The position numbers and the translations under genes were made by a program. From Acidimicrobiales bacterium (GTDB taxonomy: Bacteria; Actinomycetota; Acidimicrobiia; Acidimicrobiales; DATDAH01), in assembly GCA_016794585.1 (NCBI GenBank), contig JAEUJM010000047.1, positions 1-64,000 of the forward strand: DNA of 64,000 bases. Reading direction: 5' to 3'. This document shows, one piece after another, positions 43,474 to 52,225 of the stretch. The notes under the pieces were generated by a model that worked only from the letters and a program-made list of their open reading frames with translations, was not told the origin of the DNA and did no database searches. Position 1 is the first letter of the stretch, and every line of letters begins with the position of its first letter.

Positions 43474-44544
43474 GTGCGGATGGCGTCGAGACTCCTCGTG
43501 GCCGCCCTCCTGTCGGTGGGCAGCGTGGCCGTGGTGACGGACGCCTCTGCCTCCGACGTCGACGAGGCCCGTGCCCGTGCCGAGGCGACCATCCGCGAGC
43601 TGGACGAGGCGCAAGAGGACCTCGGTCGCCTGGAGCAGCGCGTCTCGGAGGTGGAGCACCGCCTCGAGGTGGCCTCGAACGGCATCGAGGGGCTCGAGGC
43701 CGAGGTGCAGGCCATCGCCGTGGACCAGTACATGCGGGCGGGCGAGCCGCCCGCGCTGGTGCCCCTCGACGCCGACGTGGGCGACCAGCTCCTCGGCAAC
43801 GAGCTGGCCCGCTTCGTCACCGAGGGCGACACCGACGCCATCGACGCCTACGCCGGCCAGCGGGCCGATCTCGAGGACGCCGCCGCCGAGCTCGACGCGC
43901 TCCGGGCCGAGCAGGAAGGCGCCGTCGAGCGCCTCGAGCAGCGCAACCGTGACCTCCAGGCCGAGGTGGCCCGCCTCGAGGAGCTCGAACGGGCCCGCAT
44001 CGAGGCCGAGCGCCGTCGCATGGAGGAGGAGCGCCGCCGCCGCGAGGCCGCCGAGGCCGCCGCCGCGGCGGCAGCTGCGGACGCCGCCGACGATGCCGCC
44101 GACGACGCCGACCCGACCACCCCCTCCAGCGGGGGACCGGCCCCCGCGCCTCCCTCGGGGGGAGGCGACTTCCTGTGTCCGGTGCCCGGCTCGACCTTCA
44201 TCGACTCGTGGGGCGCCCCCCGTTCCGGAGGCCGCAGCCACCAGGGCGTCGACATGATGGCCTCGTCCGGGACGCCGATCTACGCCCCCGTGACCGGCAA
44301 CGTCTCGCACCGCGGGGTGAGCCTCGGCGGGCTCTCGTTCTTCCTCTACGGCGACAACGGCAACACGTACTTCGGCACCCACCTCAGCGGGTACGCCGCC
44401 TCCGGGCACGTCGTGGCGGGCACCGTCATCGGCTACGTCGGCGCCACGGGCAACGCCAACGGCATCAACCACCTGCACTTCGAGATCTGGCCGGGTGGGG
44501 GCGCCCCGGTCAACCCGTACCCGACCGTTGCCGCGGCCTGCTGA
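43474..44544 (+). CDS. Secreted M23 (LytM) endopeptidase with coiled-coil
   Basis: 356 residues from GTG at 43474. A signal peptide ([24 protein letters not shown]) precedes a coiled-coil of about 170 residues with Arg/Glu-rich heptads ([21 protein letters not shown]), a short Ser/Pro/Gly linker, and the LytM domain with SHQGVDMM (zinc site) and NHLHFEIWP. The architecture matches the 37762 protein. It probably remodels peptidoglycan during division or growth. The phosphotransferase gene starts inside its 3' end. Confidence 0.88.
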   Translation: MRMASRLLVAALLSVGSVAVVTDASASDVDEARARAEATIRELDEAQEDLGRLEQRVSEVEHRLEVASNGIEGLEAEVQAIAVDQYMRAGEPPALVPLDADVGDQLLGNELARFVTEGDTDAIDAYAGQRADLEDAAAELDALRAEQEGAVERLEQRNRDLQAEVARLEELERARIEAERRRMEEERRRREAAEAAAAAAAADAADDAADDADPTTPSSGGPAPAPPSGGGDFLCPVPGSTFIDSWGAPRSGGRSHQGVDMMASSGTPIYAPVTGNVSHRGVSLGGLSFFLYGDNGNTYFGTHLSGYAASGHVVAGTVIGYVGATGNANGINHLHFEIWPGGGAPVNPYPTVAAAC

Positions 44545-45544
44545 CGAGGCGCTGGCGACAGCGCTCGAACAGGTCCTCGTCGACGCGCTCGGCGGTGCGG
44601 CCCGGGTCGAGGGGCTCCATCGCCTCTCGGGTGGTGCCTCCCGGGAGACCTTCGCATTCGACGCCGTGCTCGCCGACGGCACCACCTGCCCCCTCGTGCT
44701 CCAGCGCGAACGCCCGGGCGGGGCCATCAACACCGGCGGGGGCACGAGTACCGAGGCGGGGCTGCTGCGGGCCGCGGCGGCGCAAGGCGTCCCCGTGCCG
44801 GCGGTCGTGGCCACCGGGCCCGCCGACCCCGCCAGGACGGGGGAGGGGGAGGGCGAGCCGCTCGGGGCCGCCTACCTCGTGGTCGAGCGGCTCGAGGGTG
44901 AGACCATCCCCCGGCGCATCCTGCGCGACGATCAGTACGCGGCCGCCCGCGAGGGGCTCGCCGCCCAGTGCGGGCGGGCCCTCGCCGGCATCCACGCCAT
45001 CCCCGTCGAGGACGCCCCCGGCCTCCACGACCTCGACCAGATCACGCAGTTCCGAAACCTGCTCGACGCGTTGGGCGAGCCTCACCCCGCCTTCGAGCTG
45101 GCCTTCCGCTGGCTGGAGGCCAACCGCCCGCCCGTCGGGCCCACGCGGGTCGTCCACGGCGACTTCCGCAACGGCAACCTGATCGTCGGACCCGAGGGGC
45201 TGCGGGCCGTGCTCGACTGGGAGCTGGCCCACCTCGGCGACCCCATGGAGGACCTCGGCTGGCTGTGCGTCAAGGCGTGGCGCTTCGGTGGCACCCCGCC
45301 GGTGGGGGGCTTCGGCGAGTACGAGGATCTCTTCGCCGCCTACGCCGACGCGGCGGGCCTGGCCGGCGGCGTCGATGCCGACGTGGTCCGGTGGTGGGAG
45401 ATCCTCAGCACCGTGAAGTGGGGCGTCATGTGCATCATCCAGGCGGCGTCGCACACGCGGCGGGTCTCACGGTCGGTGGAGCTGGCGGCCATCGGTCGGC
45501 GCACCTGTGAGAACGAGCACGACGTGCTGGCGCTGCTGCCATGA
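44528..45544 (+). CDS. Phosphotransferase family protein (APH/ACAD10-like)
   Basis: 338 residues from TTG (44528), overlapping the peptidase by 17 bp; a GTG at 44495 is an alternative. Kinase-like motifs are [14 protein letters not shown] (catalytic Asp in HGD) and [19 protein letters not shown] (Mg-binding Asp). These proteins, found beside acyl-CoA genes, may phosphorylate hydroxyacyl chains or other alcohols. Its stop overlaps a tiny ORF (ATGA) that in turn overlaps the DUF6285 gene, so all three are translated in line. Confidence 0.85.
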   Translation: MPRPADEALATALEQVLVDALGGAARVEGLHRLSGGASRETFAFDAVLADGTTCPLVLQRERPGGAINTGGGTSTEAGLLRAAAAQGVPVPAVVATGPADPARTGEGEGEPLGAAYLVVERLEGETIPRRILRDDQYAAAREGLAAQCGRALAGIHAIPVEDAPGLHDLDQITQFRNLLDALGEPHPAFELAFRWLEANRPPVGPTRVVHGDFRNGNLIVGPEGLRAVLDWELAHLGDPMEDLGWLCVKAWRFGGTPPVGGFGEYEDLFAAYADAAGLAGGVDADVVRWWEILSTVKWGVMCIIQAASHTRRVSRSVELAAIGRRTCENEHDVLALLP

Positions 45545-45609
45545 GGCCCACGGGAGCGGGCAGGGCCCGAGCGGCCCGGCGCCGGAGCAGCCAGGAGGGG
45601 GTGGAGTGA
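45541..45609 (+). CDS. Small arginine-rich coupled ORF before the DUF6285 gene
   Basis: 22 codons. Its ATG overlaps the phosphotransferase stop (ATGA) and its TGA overlaps the start of the next gene (GTGA), so it fills the whole junction without a gap. It contains ARAARRRSSQE, the same motif as the small ORF before thrS. Over a 33-bp shared stretch the two copies differ at four bases, three of them synonymous, which favours coding function. It may also merely carry ribosomes to the next gene. Confidence 0.5.
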   Translation: MRPTGAGRARAARRRSSQEGVE

Positions 45610-45950
45610 CCGCACCGCACGACTCGCCCACCGCCGCCGAGCTCGTCGAGGCCGTTCGGGAGTTCCTCGAGAACGACGTCCTCGGAGCCACCGAGGGCCG
45701 GGTGCAGTTCCACACCCGCGTGGCCATCAACGTCCTCGGCCAGGTGCAGCGCGAGCTCGAGTCGGGGGCGGCCATGGCCGACGCCCACCACGACCGCCTC
45801 GCCGCGCTCGGCTTCGCCGACGACATCGAGCTGGCCGCGGCGATCCGCTCGGGGGCCCTCGACGACCGTTACGACGAGGTGAAGGCGGCGGTCTGGGCCA
45901 CCGTGCGGGACAAGCTGGCCGTGGCCAACCCCCGCTACCTCGAGTCGTGA
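45606..45950 (+). CDS. DUF6285 domain protein
   Basis: 114 residues from GTG. The family motif AAELVEAVREFLENDVLGATEGRVQFHTRVAINVLGQVQREL is present, followed by a charged C-terminal half. DUF6285 genes usually follow a phosphotransferase of the ACAD10 type, as here, which implies a shared, unknown step in CoA-linked metabolism. A GGAG ribosome site lies in the preceding small ORF, nine bases upstream. Confidence 0.8.
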   Translation: MTAPHDSPTAAELVEAVREFLENDVLGATEGRVQFHTRVAINVLGQVQRELESGAAMADAHHDRLAALGFADDIELAAAIRSGALDDRYDEVKAAVWATVRDKLAVANPRYLES

Positions 45951-45997
45951 TCGCGCACCGGCGGTCCGCGGCGCCGCACGCGGGGTAGAGGGGGACG

Positions 45998-46771
45998 ATG
46001 CGGCGCCTGGTCGACGGCCCACCGGTGGCTGACGTGCTCGGGCCCTACCGCGAGGTAGACCGGGTTCGTGCCGAGGGGGGCTGCTGGGTGCTCGCGAACA
46101 TGGTCGGCGGGCTCGACGGGAGCGCGGCCGTGGGTGGTCGCGTCGGCGCCCTCACCGGGGGCGCGGACGCCGTGCTGTTCCGGCGCCTGCGCGCCCTGGC
46201 CGACGTGGTGCTCGTCGGCGCCCAGACGGTGCGGGCGGAGGGCTACGGCCCCGTGCGCCTCCCGGACGACCTGCGCGCCGAGCGCGAGGCGGCCGGGCGG
46301 CCGCCGGTGCCGCCGGTGGCGGTGGTGAGCCGGACGCTGCGGCTGGACTGGGAGAGCCCGTTGTTCACCGAGGCGGACGCTGCCAGTCCGACCTTCGTGG
46401 TGACCGGACCCGGTTCGGCGGAGGGGCCGGACGCACCGGCGGCCCGCCGAGGTGCGGAGCTCGTCGTGGTGGATCCCCCGGTGGACGCTCCCGACGCCGG
46501 CGTCTCGGTCCCGGGCATGCTCGCCGCCCTCGCCGATCGCGGCCACGAGGTCGTGTTGTGCGAGGGCGGCCCCACCCTCCTCGGCGAGCTCGTCGCCGCC
46601 GGCCGTCTCGACGAGCTGTGCCTCACCGTCGCCCCCGTCATCGGGGGAGACCCGCTGCCGGTGGTCACGACCGTCCCGGGCGCGTCCCTGCGGTCGTTCA
46701 CGCTCGGCCACGTGGCGACCGATGAAGGCTCCCTGTTCCTGCGCTACGAGGCGAACCGCGATGGACGCTGA
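45998..46771 (+). CDS. RibD C-terminal domain protein (dihydrofolate-reductase fold)
   Basis: 257 residues. Motifs: NMVGGLDGSAAV and ADVVLVGAQTVRAEGYGP near the N-terminus and VLCEGGPTLLGELVAAGRLDELCLTVAPVIGG later, which form the NADPH and pyrimidine pockets of RibD reductases. It is a stand-alone reductase domain without the deaminase, so a riboflavin role is not certain; similar domains serve as drug or flavin-linked reductases. It overlaps the flavin reductase gene by 11 bp. Confidence 0.82.
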   Translation: MRRLVDGPPVADVLGPYREVDRVRAEGGCWVLANMVGGLDGSAAVGGRVGALTGGADAVLFRRLRALADVVLVGAQTVRAEGYGPVRLPDDLRAEREAAGRPPVPPVAVVSRTLRLDWESPLFTEADAASPTFVVTGPGSAEGPDAPAARRGAELVVVDPPVDAPDAGVSVPGMLAALADRGHEVVLCEGGPTLLGELVAAGRLDELCLTVAPVIGGDPLPVVTTVPGASLRSFTLGHVATDEGSLFLRYEANRDGR

Positions 46772-47306
46772 TCCCGCCGAGACGACCACCGACGACTCGG
46801 TCGCCGAGGACTTCGACGAGCTCATGGCCCAGGTCGCCACGGCCATGGTGATCGTGACCGTCGCGGTCGACGGCGAAGCCTCCGGTTGCCTCGTGGGCTT
46901 CCACACCCAGTGCAGCATCAACCCCCGCCGCTACGCGATCTGGCTGTCGAAGGCGAACCACACCTACGAACTGGCCCTGCGGGCCCACACCTTCGCCGTG
47001 CACTTCCTCGACGACGGCGACGAGCAACTGGCGGCCCTCTTCGGCGGGCTGACCGGTGACGAGGTCGACAAGTTCGGGCGGACGGGCTGGGCCCCGGGCC
47101 CGGACGGGGTGCCGCTCCTCGACGACTGCGCCCACCGCCTCGTCCTCGCCCGCCACGCCCTCTTCGACGCGGGCGAGGACCACGTCTGCCTGGTGGGGGA
47201 CCCGGTCGCCGCCACCAGCGCCGAAGACTTCATCCCCCTGCGCCTCCCGGACGTCGACGACATCGAGCCCGGCCACGAGGCCGAGGAGGAACGCCACGAG
47301 GGCTGA
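46761..47306 (+). CDS. Flavin reductase-like protein
   Basis: 181 residues with the flavin-reductase-like split barrel: ATAMVIVTVAVDGEASGCLVGFHTQCSINPRRYAIWLSKANHTYELALRAHTFAVHFL. It binds FMN or F420 and passes electrons to partner oxygenases. It starts inside the RibD-C gene, so the two products probably work together. The C-terminus is acidic and His-rich. No oxygenase is adjacent. Confidence 0.85.
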   Translation: MDADPAETTTDDSVAEDFDELMAQVATAMVIVTVAVDGEASGCLVGFHTQCSINPRRYAIWLSKANHTYELALRAHTFAVHFLDDGDEQLAALFGGLTGDEVDKFGRTGWAPGPDGVPLLDDCAHRLVLARHALFDAGEDHVCLVGDPVAATSAEDFIPLRLPDVDDIEPGHEAEEERHEG

Positions 47307-47358
47307 GGTGGGGCAACGGGAGGCGCCGGACGCCGGCGACGCGGGGTCGGTGCCGGGG

Positions 47359-48126
47359 TCAGGCCCCGATGGCGTGGTAGCCGCCGTCCACGTGCACGAT
47401 CTCGCCGGTCGTGGCGGGGAACCAGTCCGAGAGCAGCGCCACGCACGCCTTGGCCACCGCCGAGCTGTCGGTCACGTCCCAGCCGAGCGGGGCGCGGGCG
47501 TCCCACACGTCCTCGAAGGCCGAGAAGCCGGGGATGGAACGGGCCGCGAGGGTCTTGATGGGGCCTGCGGCGACGAGGTTGACGCGGATCTGGCGCTCGC
47601 CGAGGTCGCGGGCGAGGTAGCGCGAGGTGGACTCGAGCGCGGCCTTGGCCACGCCCATCCAGTCGTACGCGGGCCAGGCCACCCGGGCGTCGAAGTCGAG
47701 GCCCACGATCGAGCCACCCCCCGCCATCAGGGGCACGACCGCGTCCGCGACGGCCCGGAGCGAGTAGGCGGACACTTGCACCGCGACCGAGACGTCGGCC
47801 CAGGTGGTGTCGAGGAACTGGCCGCCGAGGCAGGCCTCGGGGGCGAAGCCGATGGCGTGCAGGGCGCCGTCGACCTCGCCCCACCGCTCGGCGAGGGCGT
47901 CGCGCACCGCCGCCGGGTGGGTGTCGTCGGTCACGTCGAGCTCGAGGACGTCGGCCTCGTTCGGCAGCTTCCGGGCGGTGCGCTGAGTGAGGCGCATCCC
48001 GCGCCCGGCGCCGGTGAGGACGACCTCTGCGCCCTCCTCCTGGGCGAGCCTGGCCACCCCGAACGCGAGGGAGGCGTCGGTGAGCACGCCGGTGATCAGG
48101 AGACGCTTGCCGTCGAGGAGGCCCAT
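47359..48126 (-). CDS. inhA: Enoyl-ACP reductase (InhA-type)
   Basis: 255 residues. The NAD site is in LLITGVLTDASLAFGVARLAQEEGAEVVLTG, and the active site has Tyr154 and Lys161 in YDWMGVAKAALES, the InhA/FabI Y-x6-K pattern. The loop GPIKTLAARSIPGF is diagnostic. It reduces the double bond in the last step of fatty-acid elongation and could be a target of isoniazid- or triclosan-like agents in principle. Start at 48126 has a -10 seven bases upstream. Confidence 0.9.
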   Translation of the reverse strand: MGLLDGKRLLITGVLTDASLAFGVARLAQEEGAEVVLTGAGRGMRLTQRTARKLPNEADVLELDVTDDTHPAAVRDALAERWGEVDGALHAIGFAPEACLGGQFLDTTWADVSVAVQVSAYSLRAVADAVVPLMAGGGSIVGLDFDARVAWPAYDWMGVAKAALESTSRYLARDLGERQIRVNLVAAGPIKTLAARSIPGFSAFEDVWDARAPLGWDVTDSSAVAKACVALLSDWFPATTGEIVHVDGGYHAIGA

Positions 48127-48133
48127 GGCCGAG

Positions 48134-48139
48134 ACAGTA
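48134..48139 (-). promoter_or_regulatory. -10 element, leaderless start of the enoyl reductase gene
   Basis: TACTGT on the minus strand ends seven bases before the ATG at 48126. Confidence 0.5.
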
Positions 48140-48178
48140 CGGCGCACGGCGGATGCGCGTGTCGGGAGAGGCCACCGA

Positions 48179-48184
48179 TAACCT
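48179..48184 (+). promoter_or_regulatory. -10 element, leaderless start of the F420 reductase gene
   Basis: TAACCT ends seven bases before the GTG at 48192. It is divergent from the enoyl reductase promoter, with 39 bp between the two -10s. Confidence 0.5.
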
Positions 48185-48191
48185 CACCGCC

Positions 48192-48848
48192 GTGAAGATC
48201 GGAGTGTTGGGAGGAACCGGCCCGGCCGGTCGGGCGATGGCTGCCCGGCTCGCCTCGGGTGGGTTCGATGTCGTCATCGGGTCGCGTTCGCGCTACCGGG
48301 CCATGGAGGAGCGGGACCGCCTGCTCGAGCGGTGGCCCGAACGCAACCTGTCGGTGGATTCCGAGGACAACGAGGGTGCGGCGGCCGCAGACGTCGTGGT
48401 CATCGCCACCCCGTGGGACGCCGCCGCGTCGACCGCGGCATCGGTGTCACGCCAGCTCCGCGGGAAGGTCGTGATCTCGATGGCCAACGCGCTCGCGAAG
48501 GTCGGCCACGAGTTCCAGCCACTTGTGCCGCCCCGCGGGTCGGTCGCGGCGAGCGTGCAGGCCGCGGTCCCGAAGTCGCTGGTCGCCGCCGCGTTCCACC
48601 ACGTGCCCGCCAAGGAGCTGGGCGACCTCGACCACCCGGTCGAGAGCGACGTCCTCATCTGCTCCGACCACCCGTCGGCCACCGAGACGACGGCCGAGAT
48701 CGTGCGCAAGCTCGCCGACATGCGCCCTCTGGACGCCGGAGAGCTCTCGAACGCGGCGCCCATCGAGGCCTTCGCCGCCGTGCTGCTCCAGCTCAACGTG
48801 CGCTACAAGACCCGCGCCGCGGTGAAGTTCACCGGCATCGACGAGTGA
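48192..48848 (+). CDS. F420-dependent NADP reductase
   Basis: 218 residues from GTG. The Rossmann motif is GVLGGTGPAGRAMAARLASGGFDVVIGSRS, where Gly/Arg/Ser fits NADP. The middle block (DVVVIATPWDAAASTAASVSRQLRGKVVISMANALAK) and the C-terminal PLDAGELSNAAPIEAFAAVLLQLN are typical of F420H2:NADP oxidoreductases. It moves hydride between F420 and NADP. Its stop overlaps the mshC start (GTGA), which ties the two to one transcript. Confidence 0.87.
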   Translation: MKIGVLGGTGPAGRAMAARLASGGFDVVIGSRSRYRAMEERDRLLERWPERNLSVDSEDNEGAAAADVVVIATPWDAAASTAASVSRQLRGKVVISMANALAKVGHEFQPLVPPRGSVAASVQAAVPKSLVAAAFHHVPAKELGDLDHPVESDVLICSDHPSATETTAEIVRKLADMRPLDAGELSNAAPIEAFAAVLLQLNVRYKTRAAVKFTGIDE

Positions 48849-49990
48849 CCACGCCGGGGGGCGAGCCGCCTCTGCGGCTGTACGACACGGCACGGCGCGA
48901 GGTCGTCGACTTCGCCCCGGGGCCCATCGTCACCATGTACACGTGCGGCATCACGCCGTACGACTCCTCCCACCTCGGCCACGCCGCGGTCTACCTGGCC
49001 TACGACGTCCTCCAGCGACGGCTCCGCGACCGGGGTCACGAGACCCGCTGCGTCCGCAACGTCACCGACGTGGACGACGACATCTTGCGCAAGGCCCGCG
49101 AGCTCGGCGTCCACTACCTCGACCTCGCCGCCGCCGAGATGACCAAGTTCGACGCCGACATGGACGCCCTCGGCATCGTGCCCTGCTGGAGCGAGCCGCG
49201 GGCGACCTCCGCCATCGCCGACATCCGTGGATTCATCGGCATGGTCCTCGACCAGGGCTACGCCTACGAGTCCGGCGGGGCCGTGTACTTCGACGTCGGC
49301 TCGTTCCCGCGGTTCGGCCAGATCAGTCACCTGTCACGCGAAGAGATGCTGGCGCTGGCGGCCGAGCGGGGCGGCAACCCGGACGACCCCAACAAGCGCG
49401 ACCCCCTCGACTTCATCCTGTGGCAGCCCTCGGCCGAGGACGAGCCCGCGTGGGAGTCGCTCTGGGGCCCCGGTCGTCCCGGCTGGCACATCGAGTGCTC
49501 TGCGTTGGCCCTGCGCGAGCTCGACACCACCATCGACCTGCACGGCGGGGGAGCGGACCTGATCTTCCCCCACCACGAGTGCGAGGCGGCGCAGTCCGAG
49601 GCCGCCACGGGTCAGCCGTTCGTGCGCCACTGGATGCACCAGGCCATGGTGAGGATGGACGGCGAGAAGATGTCGAAGTCGCTCGGCAACCTCGTGTTCG
49701 TCCACGACCTGCTCGAGGACTACGACGCGCGGGCCATCCGCCTTGCGGTCGTCGCCCACCACTACCGCGATTCGTGGGAGTGGAACGAGGCGCTGATGCC
49801 CGCGTCGGCCGCTCGTCTCGAACGCTGGCTGGCCGCCGGCGCCGGTGACGGGGCACTGAGCGAGGTGCGAGCCGCGCTCGACGACGACCTCGACACCCCG
49901 ACCGCGGTGGCGGCCATCGACGCCGCCGCGGCAGCGGGGGTCGGCGTGTCCTCGGCAGCCGCCCTCCTCGGCGTCCACCTCACCGGCTGA
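48845..49990 (+). CDS. mshC: Mycothiol ligase MshC (cysteine:GlcN-Ins ligase)
   Basis: 381 residues. The N-terminus MYTCGITPYDSSHLGHAAVYLAYD (Cys34 binds zinc) matches MshC rather than cysteinyl-tRNA synthetase, and RNVTDVDDDIL and the late KMSKS-type MDGEKMSKSLGN confirm the class I synthetase fold. MshC joins cysteine to GlcN-inositol in mycothiol synthesis. It is shorter than the typical 410 residues, mainly at the C-terminus. GTG start overlaps the F420 reductase stop. Confidence 0.88.
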   Translation: MTTPGGEPPLRLYDTARREVVDFAPGPIVTMYTCGITPYDSSHLGHAAVYLAYDVLQRRLRDRGHETRCVRNVTDVDDDILRKARELGVHYLDLAAAEMTKFDADMDALGIVPCWSEPRATSAIADIRGFIGMVLDQGYAYESGGAVYFDVGSFPRFGQISHLSREEMLALAAERGGNPDDPNKRDPLDFILWQPSAEDEPAWESLWGPGRPGWHIECSALALRELDTTIDLHGGGADLIFPHHECEAAQSEAATGQPFVRHWMHQAMVRMDGEKMSKSLGNLVFVHDLLEDYDARAIRLAVVAHHYRDSWEWNEALMPASAARLERWLAAGAGDGALSEVRAALDDDLDTPTAVAAIDAAAAAGVGVSSAAALLGVHLTG

Positions 49991-50031
49991 CTACGCTCGC
50001 CGTTTCGGCGGAGTCGACCTGGAGGTCAACG

Positions 50032-51297
50032 GTGCGGGCAACGGTGCGGGCAATCTTGGCGGTCGTGATCGGGGCGGGTGCGCTGCTCGCCGCCGCACCC
50101 GCGGGCGCGGGTGCCCCGGTGTCGCTTCCCTACTCGTGCGAGACGGGTGTGCCCGCGATCGGGACCCTCTCCGCACCGATCGACGTGTTGACGGCGACGA
50201 ACCCCCAGCCCGTGGACGTGTTCGAGAAGGTCACCTACACCGCCGACCTCTCGTTGCCCGACATCGCCCCGCAGGCGTTCGCCCTCAACTTCAACTACTT
50301 CAACGTCGACATCGCGGTGCCACCGGGGCTGCGTGCGGTGAAGGTCAAGATCCAGAACCCGGCGGCAGGCGCAGCCAACCCGGCGGTCACCGAGGTCTCG
50401 GCCACCGTCAGCGACGGCATGGTGCAGGTCAACCTCCCCGCGGTGCCCGCGGCCAACAAGCGGTTCCATTTCGGCACCGACGGCAGCTTCGTGTACCCGT
50501 TCAACACGAACACGAACCAAGGCGGGGCGCCGATCGTGCTGCCCCGCATCAAGATCACGGCCATGCCGACGTTCGCGGCCCGGGGCGCCACCGTCGACTG
50601 GGCCGCTCCCGAGGTCGAGACCTTCACCGGGTTCTTCAACATCGGGGTCATCCCGTGCACGCCGGACGATCCGGGCGACGTGCTCTTCTCGAGCGCCGTC
50701 ACCACCGCCGTGGCCATCCCGGCCAACGGCTACCCGGACGTCCCGGCCTCCCTGGACGCCGCGGTCAACTGGTCGAAGCACCTCAAGGTCACGACCTTCC
50801 CCGGCACGACGTACCGCCCGAGCCAAGCCATCACCCGCGCCGAGGCCGTGCAGGCGCTCTGGAACATGGTCGATCGACCGGCGGCGACCAGCCAGCACAC
50901 GTTCACCGATGCGCCCCGCACGGCCCCCTACGACGCCGCCCTCGACTGGGCCTTCAGCGAGGGTGTGGTCACCGACAACGGGAACCACAAGTTCAAGCCG
51001 TCCAACCCCGCGCTCCGGGGTGCGCTGGTCGACATGGTGTTCCACATGATCGAGGCGGAGGAGGGCAGTCCCTGGCCAGCCGAGCCGTACACCGACGTCG
51101 CGTCGACCGCTCCCTACGCGGAGGCGATGGGCTGGGCCAACGCCACCAACACCATCAACGAGTTCGCCGGCGGCACGCAGGTCAAGCCGACCGTGGCGGC
51201 CACCCGGGCCGACCTCGCCCGGATCCTGTTCAAGACGGCCAAGAACCCCACCTGGTTCCGTCCCTTCCCGACCACCGTGCTGGTCGCCCCCGCCTGA
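50032..51297 (+). CDS. Secreted SLH-domain surface protein
   Basis: 421 residues from GTG, with a good ribosome site GGAGG at 50021-50025. A signal peptide (AILAVVIGAGALLAAAPAGAGA) precedes an N-terminal domain of about 220 residues (YSCETGVPAIG, FNYFNVDIAVPPGLRAVKVKI, GATVDWAAPEVETFTGFFNIGVIPCTPDDP) related to that of the 31458 gene. The C-terminal half holds three SLH-like motifs (YRPSQAITRAEAVQALW, FKPSNPALRGALVDMVF, VKPTVAATRADLARILF) that bind cell-wall polymers. Probably a cell-surface protein. Confidence 0.82.
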   Translation: MRATVRAILAVVIGAGALLAAAPAGAGAPVSLPYSCETGVPAIGTLSAPIDVLTATNPQPVDVFEKVTYTADLSLPDIAPQAFALNFNYFNVDIAVPPGLRAVKVKIQNPAAGAANPAVTEVSATVSDGMVQVNLPAVPAANKRFHFGTDGSFVYPFNTNTNQGGAPIVLPRIKITAMPTFAARGATVDWAAPEVETFTGFFNIGVIPCTPDDPGDVLFSSAVTTAVAIPANGYPDVPASLDAAVNWSKHLKVTTFPGTTYRPSQAITRAEAVQALWNMVDRPAATSQHTFTDAPRTAPYDAALDWAFSEGVVTDNGNHKFKPSNPALRGALVDMVFHMIEAEEGSPWPAEPYTDVASTAPYAEAMGWANATNTINEFAGGTQVKPTVAATRADLARILFKTAKNPTWFRPFPTTVLVAPA

Positions 51298-51310
51298 CCC
51301 GGCCCCGCGG

Positions 51311-51316
51311 TAGCCT
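51311..51316 (+). promoter_or_regulatory. -10 element of the PlsC gene
   Basis: TAGCCT followed by a leader of about 35 bases that ends in GAGGGGGG (51341-51348), the ribosome site for the GTG at 51352. Confidence 0.4.
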
Positions 51317-51351
51317 GCCGCGGAGCAGTCGAGCGATCGAGAGGGGGGCAC

Positions 51352-52164
51352 GTGGCACGAGAGGCAGGACGTCTGTACCACGTGGCCCGCGCGGTCATGT
51401 CGCCGGTGTTCCGCTTCAACTGGCGCGTCTACGTGCGGGGCCTCGAGCACGTTCCCGACGACGGGCCGGCCATCTTCTGCCCGAACCACACGTCGGTGCT
51501 CGACTCGTTCTTCCTGCCCCTGGTGCTGCCGCGCCGCATCACCTACGTGGGCAAGGCCGAGTACATGGACGACTGGAAGACGAAGTTCATCTTCCCGGCC
51601 ATGGGCATGATCCCGATCGACCGGTCGGGAGGCTCGGCCAGCGAGCGAGCGCTCAACGCCGCGGCACGGGTGCTCGAGGCCGGCGAGTTCTTCGGGATCT
51701 ACCCCGAGGGCACCCGCTCCCGTGACGGCGTGCTGCACAAGGGCCACACGGGCCCCGCCCGGCTGGCCTTCCGCACCGGCGCACCCATCCTGCCGGTCGG
51801 CCTCGTGGGCACCCGCGAGGTACAACCGCCCGACGCGAAGTTCCCCAAGCCCTTCATGCCCGTGTGGGTCAACATCGGGGCGCCCATCGACCCGGCGCGC
51901 TACCGCGAACGCGAGGGCGACCGCCTCGCGCTGCGCCAGATGATCGACGAGGTCATGTTCGAGATCCGCTCCCTCTCGGGCCAGGACTACGTCGACCAGT
52001 ACGCCACGAAGAAGGACGAGACGCTCCCGGCGCGCACCGCCGGTGTGATCACGAGCGAGGGCCTTTCGGCGAACGGGTCCGGCTCGAACGGCAACGGCAA
52101 CGGCACGTCCGCCGAGGCCGCCCCGGAGCGCCGATCGTCGGCATCCGTGCTCAACTCGGCCTGA
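51352..52164 (+). CDS. 1-acyl-sn-glycerol-3-phosphate acyltransferase (PlsC-like)
   Basis: 270 residues. The acyltransferase motifs are NHTSVLD (Hx4D), FIFPAMGMIPIDRSGG, and YPEGTRSRDG, in order, plus VGLVGTREVQPPD. PlsC proteins add the second acyl chain to lysophosphatidic acid. The last 60 residues form a low-complexity Gly/Asn/Ser tail. It lies about 60 bp before the thrS leader. Confidence 0.88.
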   Translation: MAREAGRLYHVARAVMSPVFRFNWRVYVRGLEHVPDDGPAIFCPNHTSVLDSFFLPLVLPRRITYVGKAEYMDDWKTKFIFPAMGMIPIDRSGGSASERALNAAARVLEAGEFFGIYPEGTRSRDGVLHKGHTGPARLAFRTGAPILPVGLVGTREVQPPDAKFPKPFMPVWVNIGAPIDPARYREREGDRLALRQMIDEVMFEIRSLSGQDYVDQYATKKDETLPARTAGVITSEGLSANGSGSNGNGNGTSAEAAPERRSSASVLNSA

Positions 52165-52213
52165 GCAGCCGCCCACCCCGGGAATGGACTGCCGGGCGCC
52201 AGGGGCGCCCCGG

Positions 52214-52219
52214 TAAGTT
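52214..52219 (+). promoter_or_regulatory. -10 element, leaderless start of the thrS leader ORF
   Basis: TAAGTT ends six bases before the GTG of the small leader ORF (52226), so translation of the message probably begins at its first codon. Confidence 0.5.
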
Positions 52220-52225
52220 CAGGGC

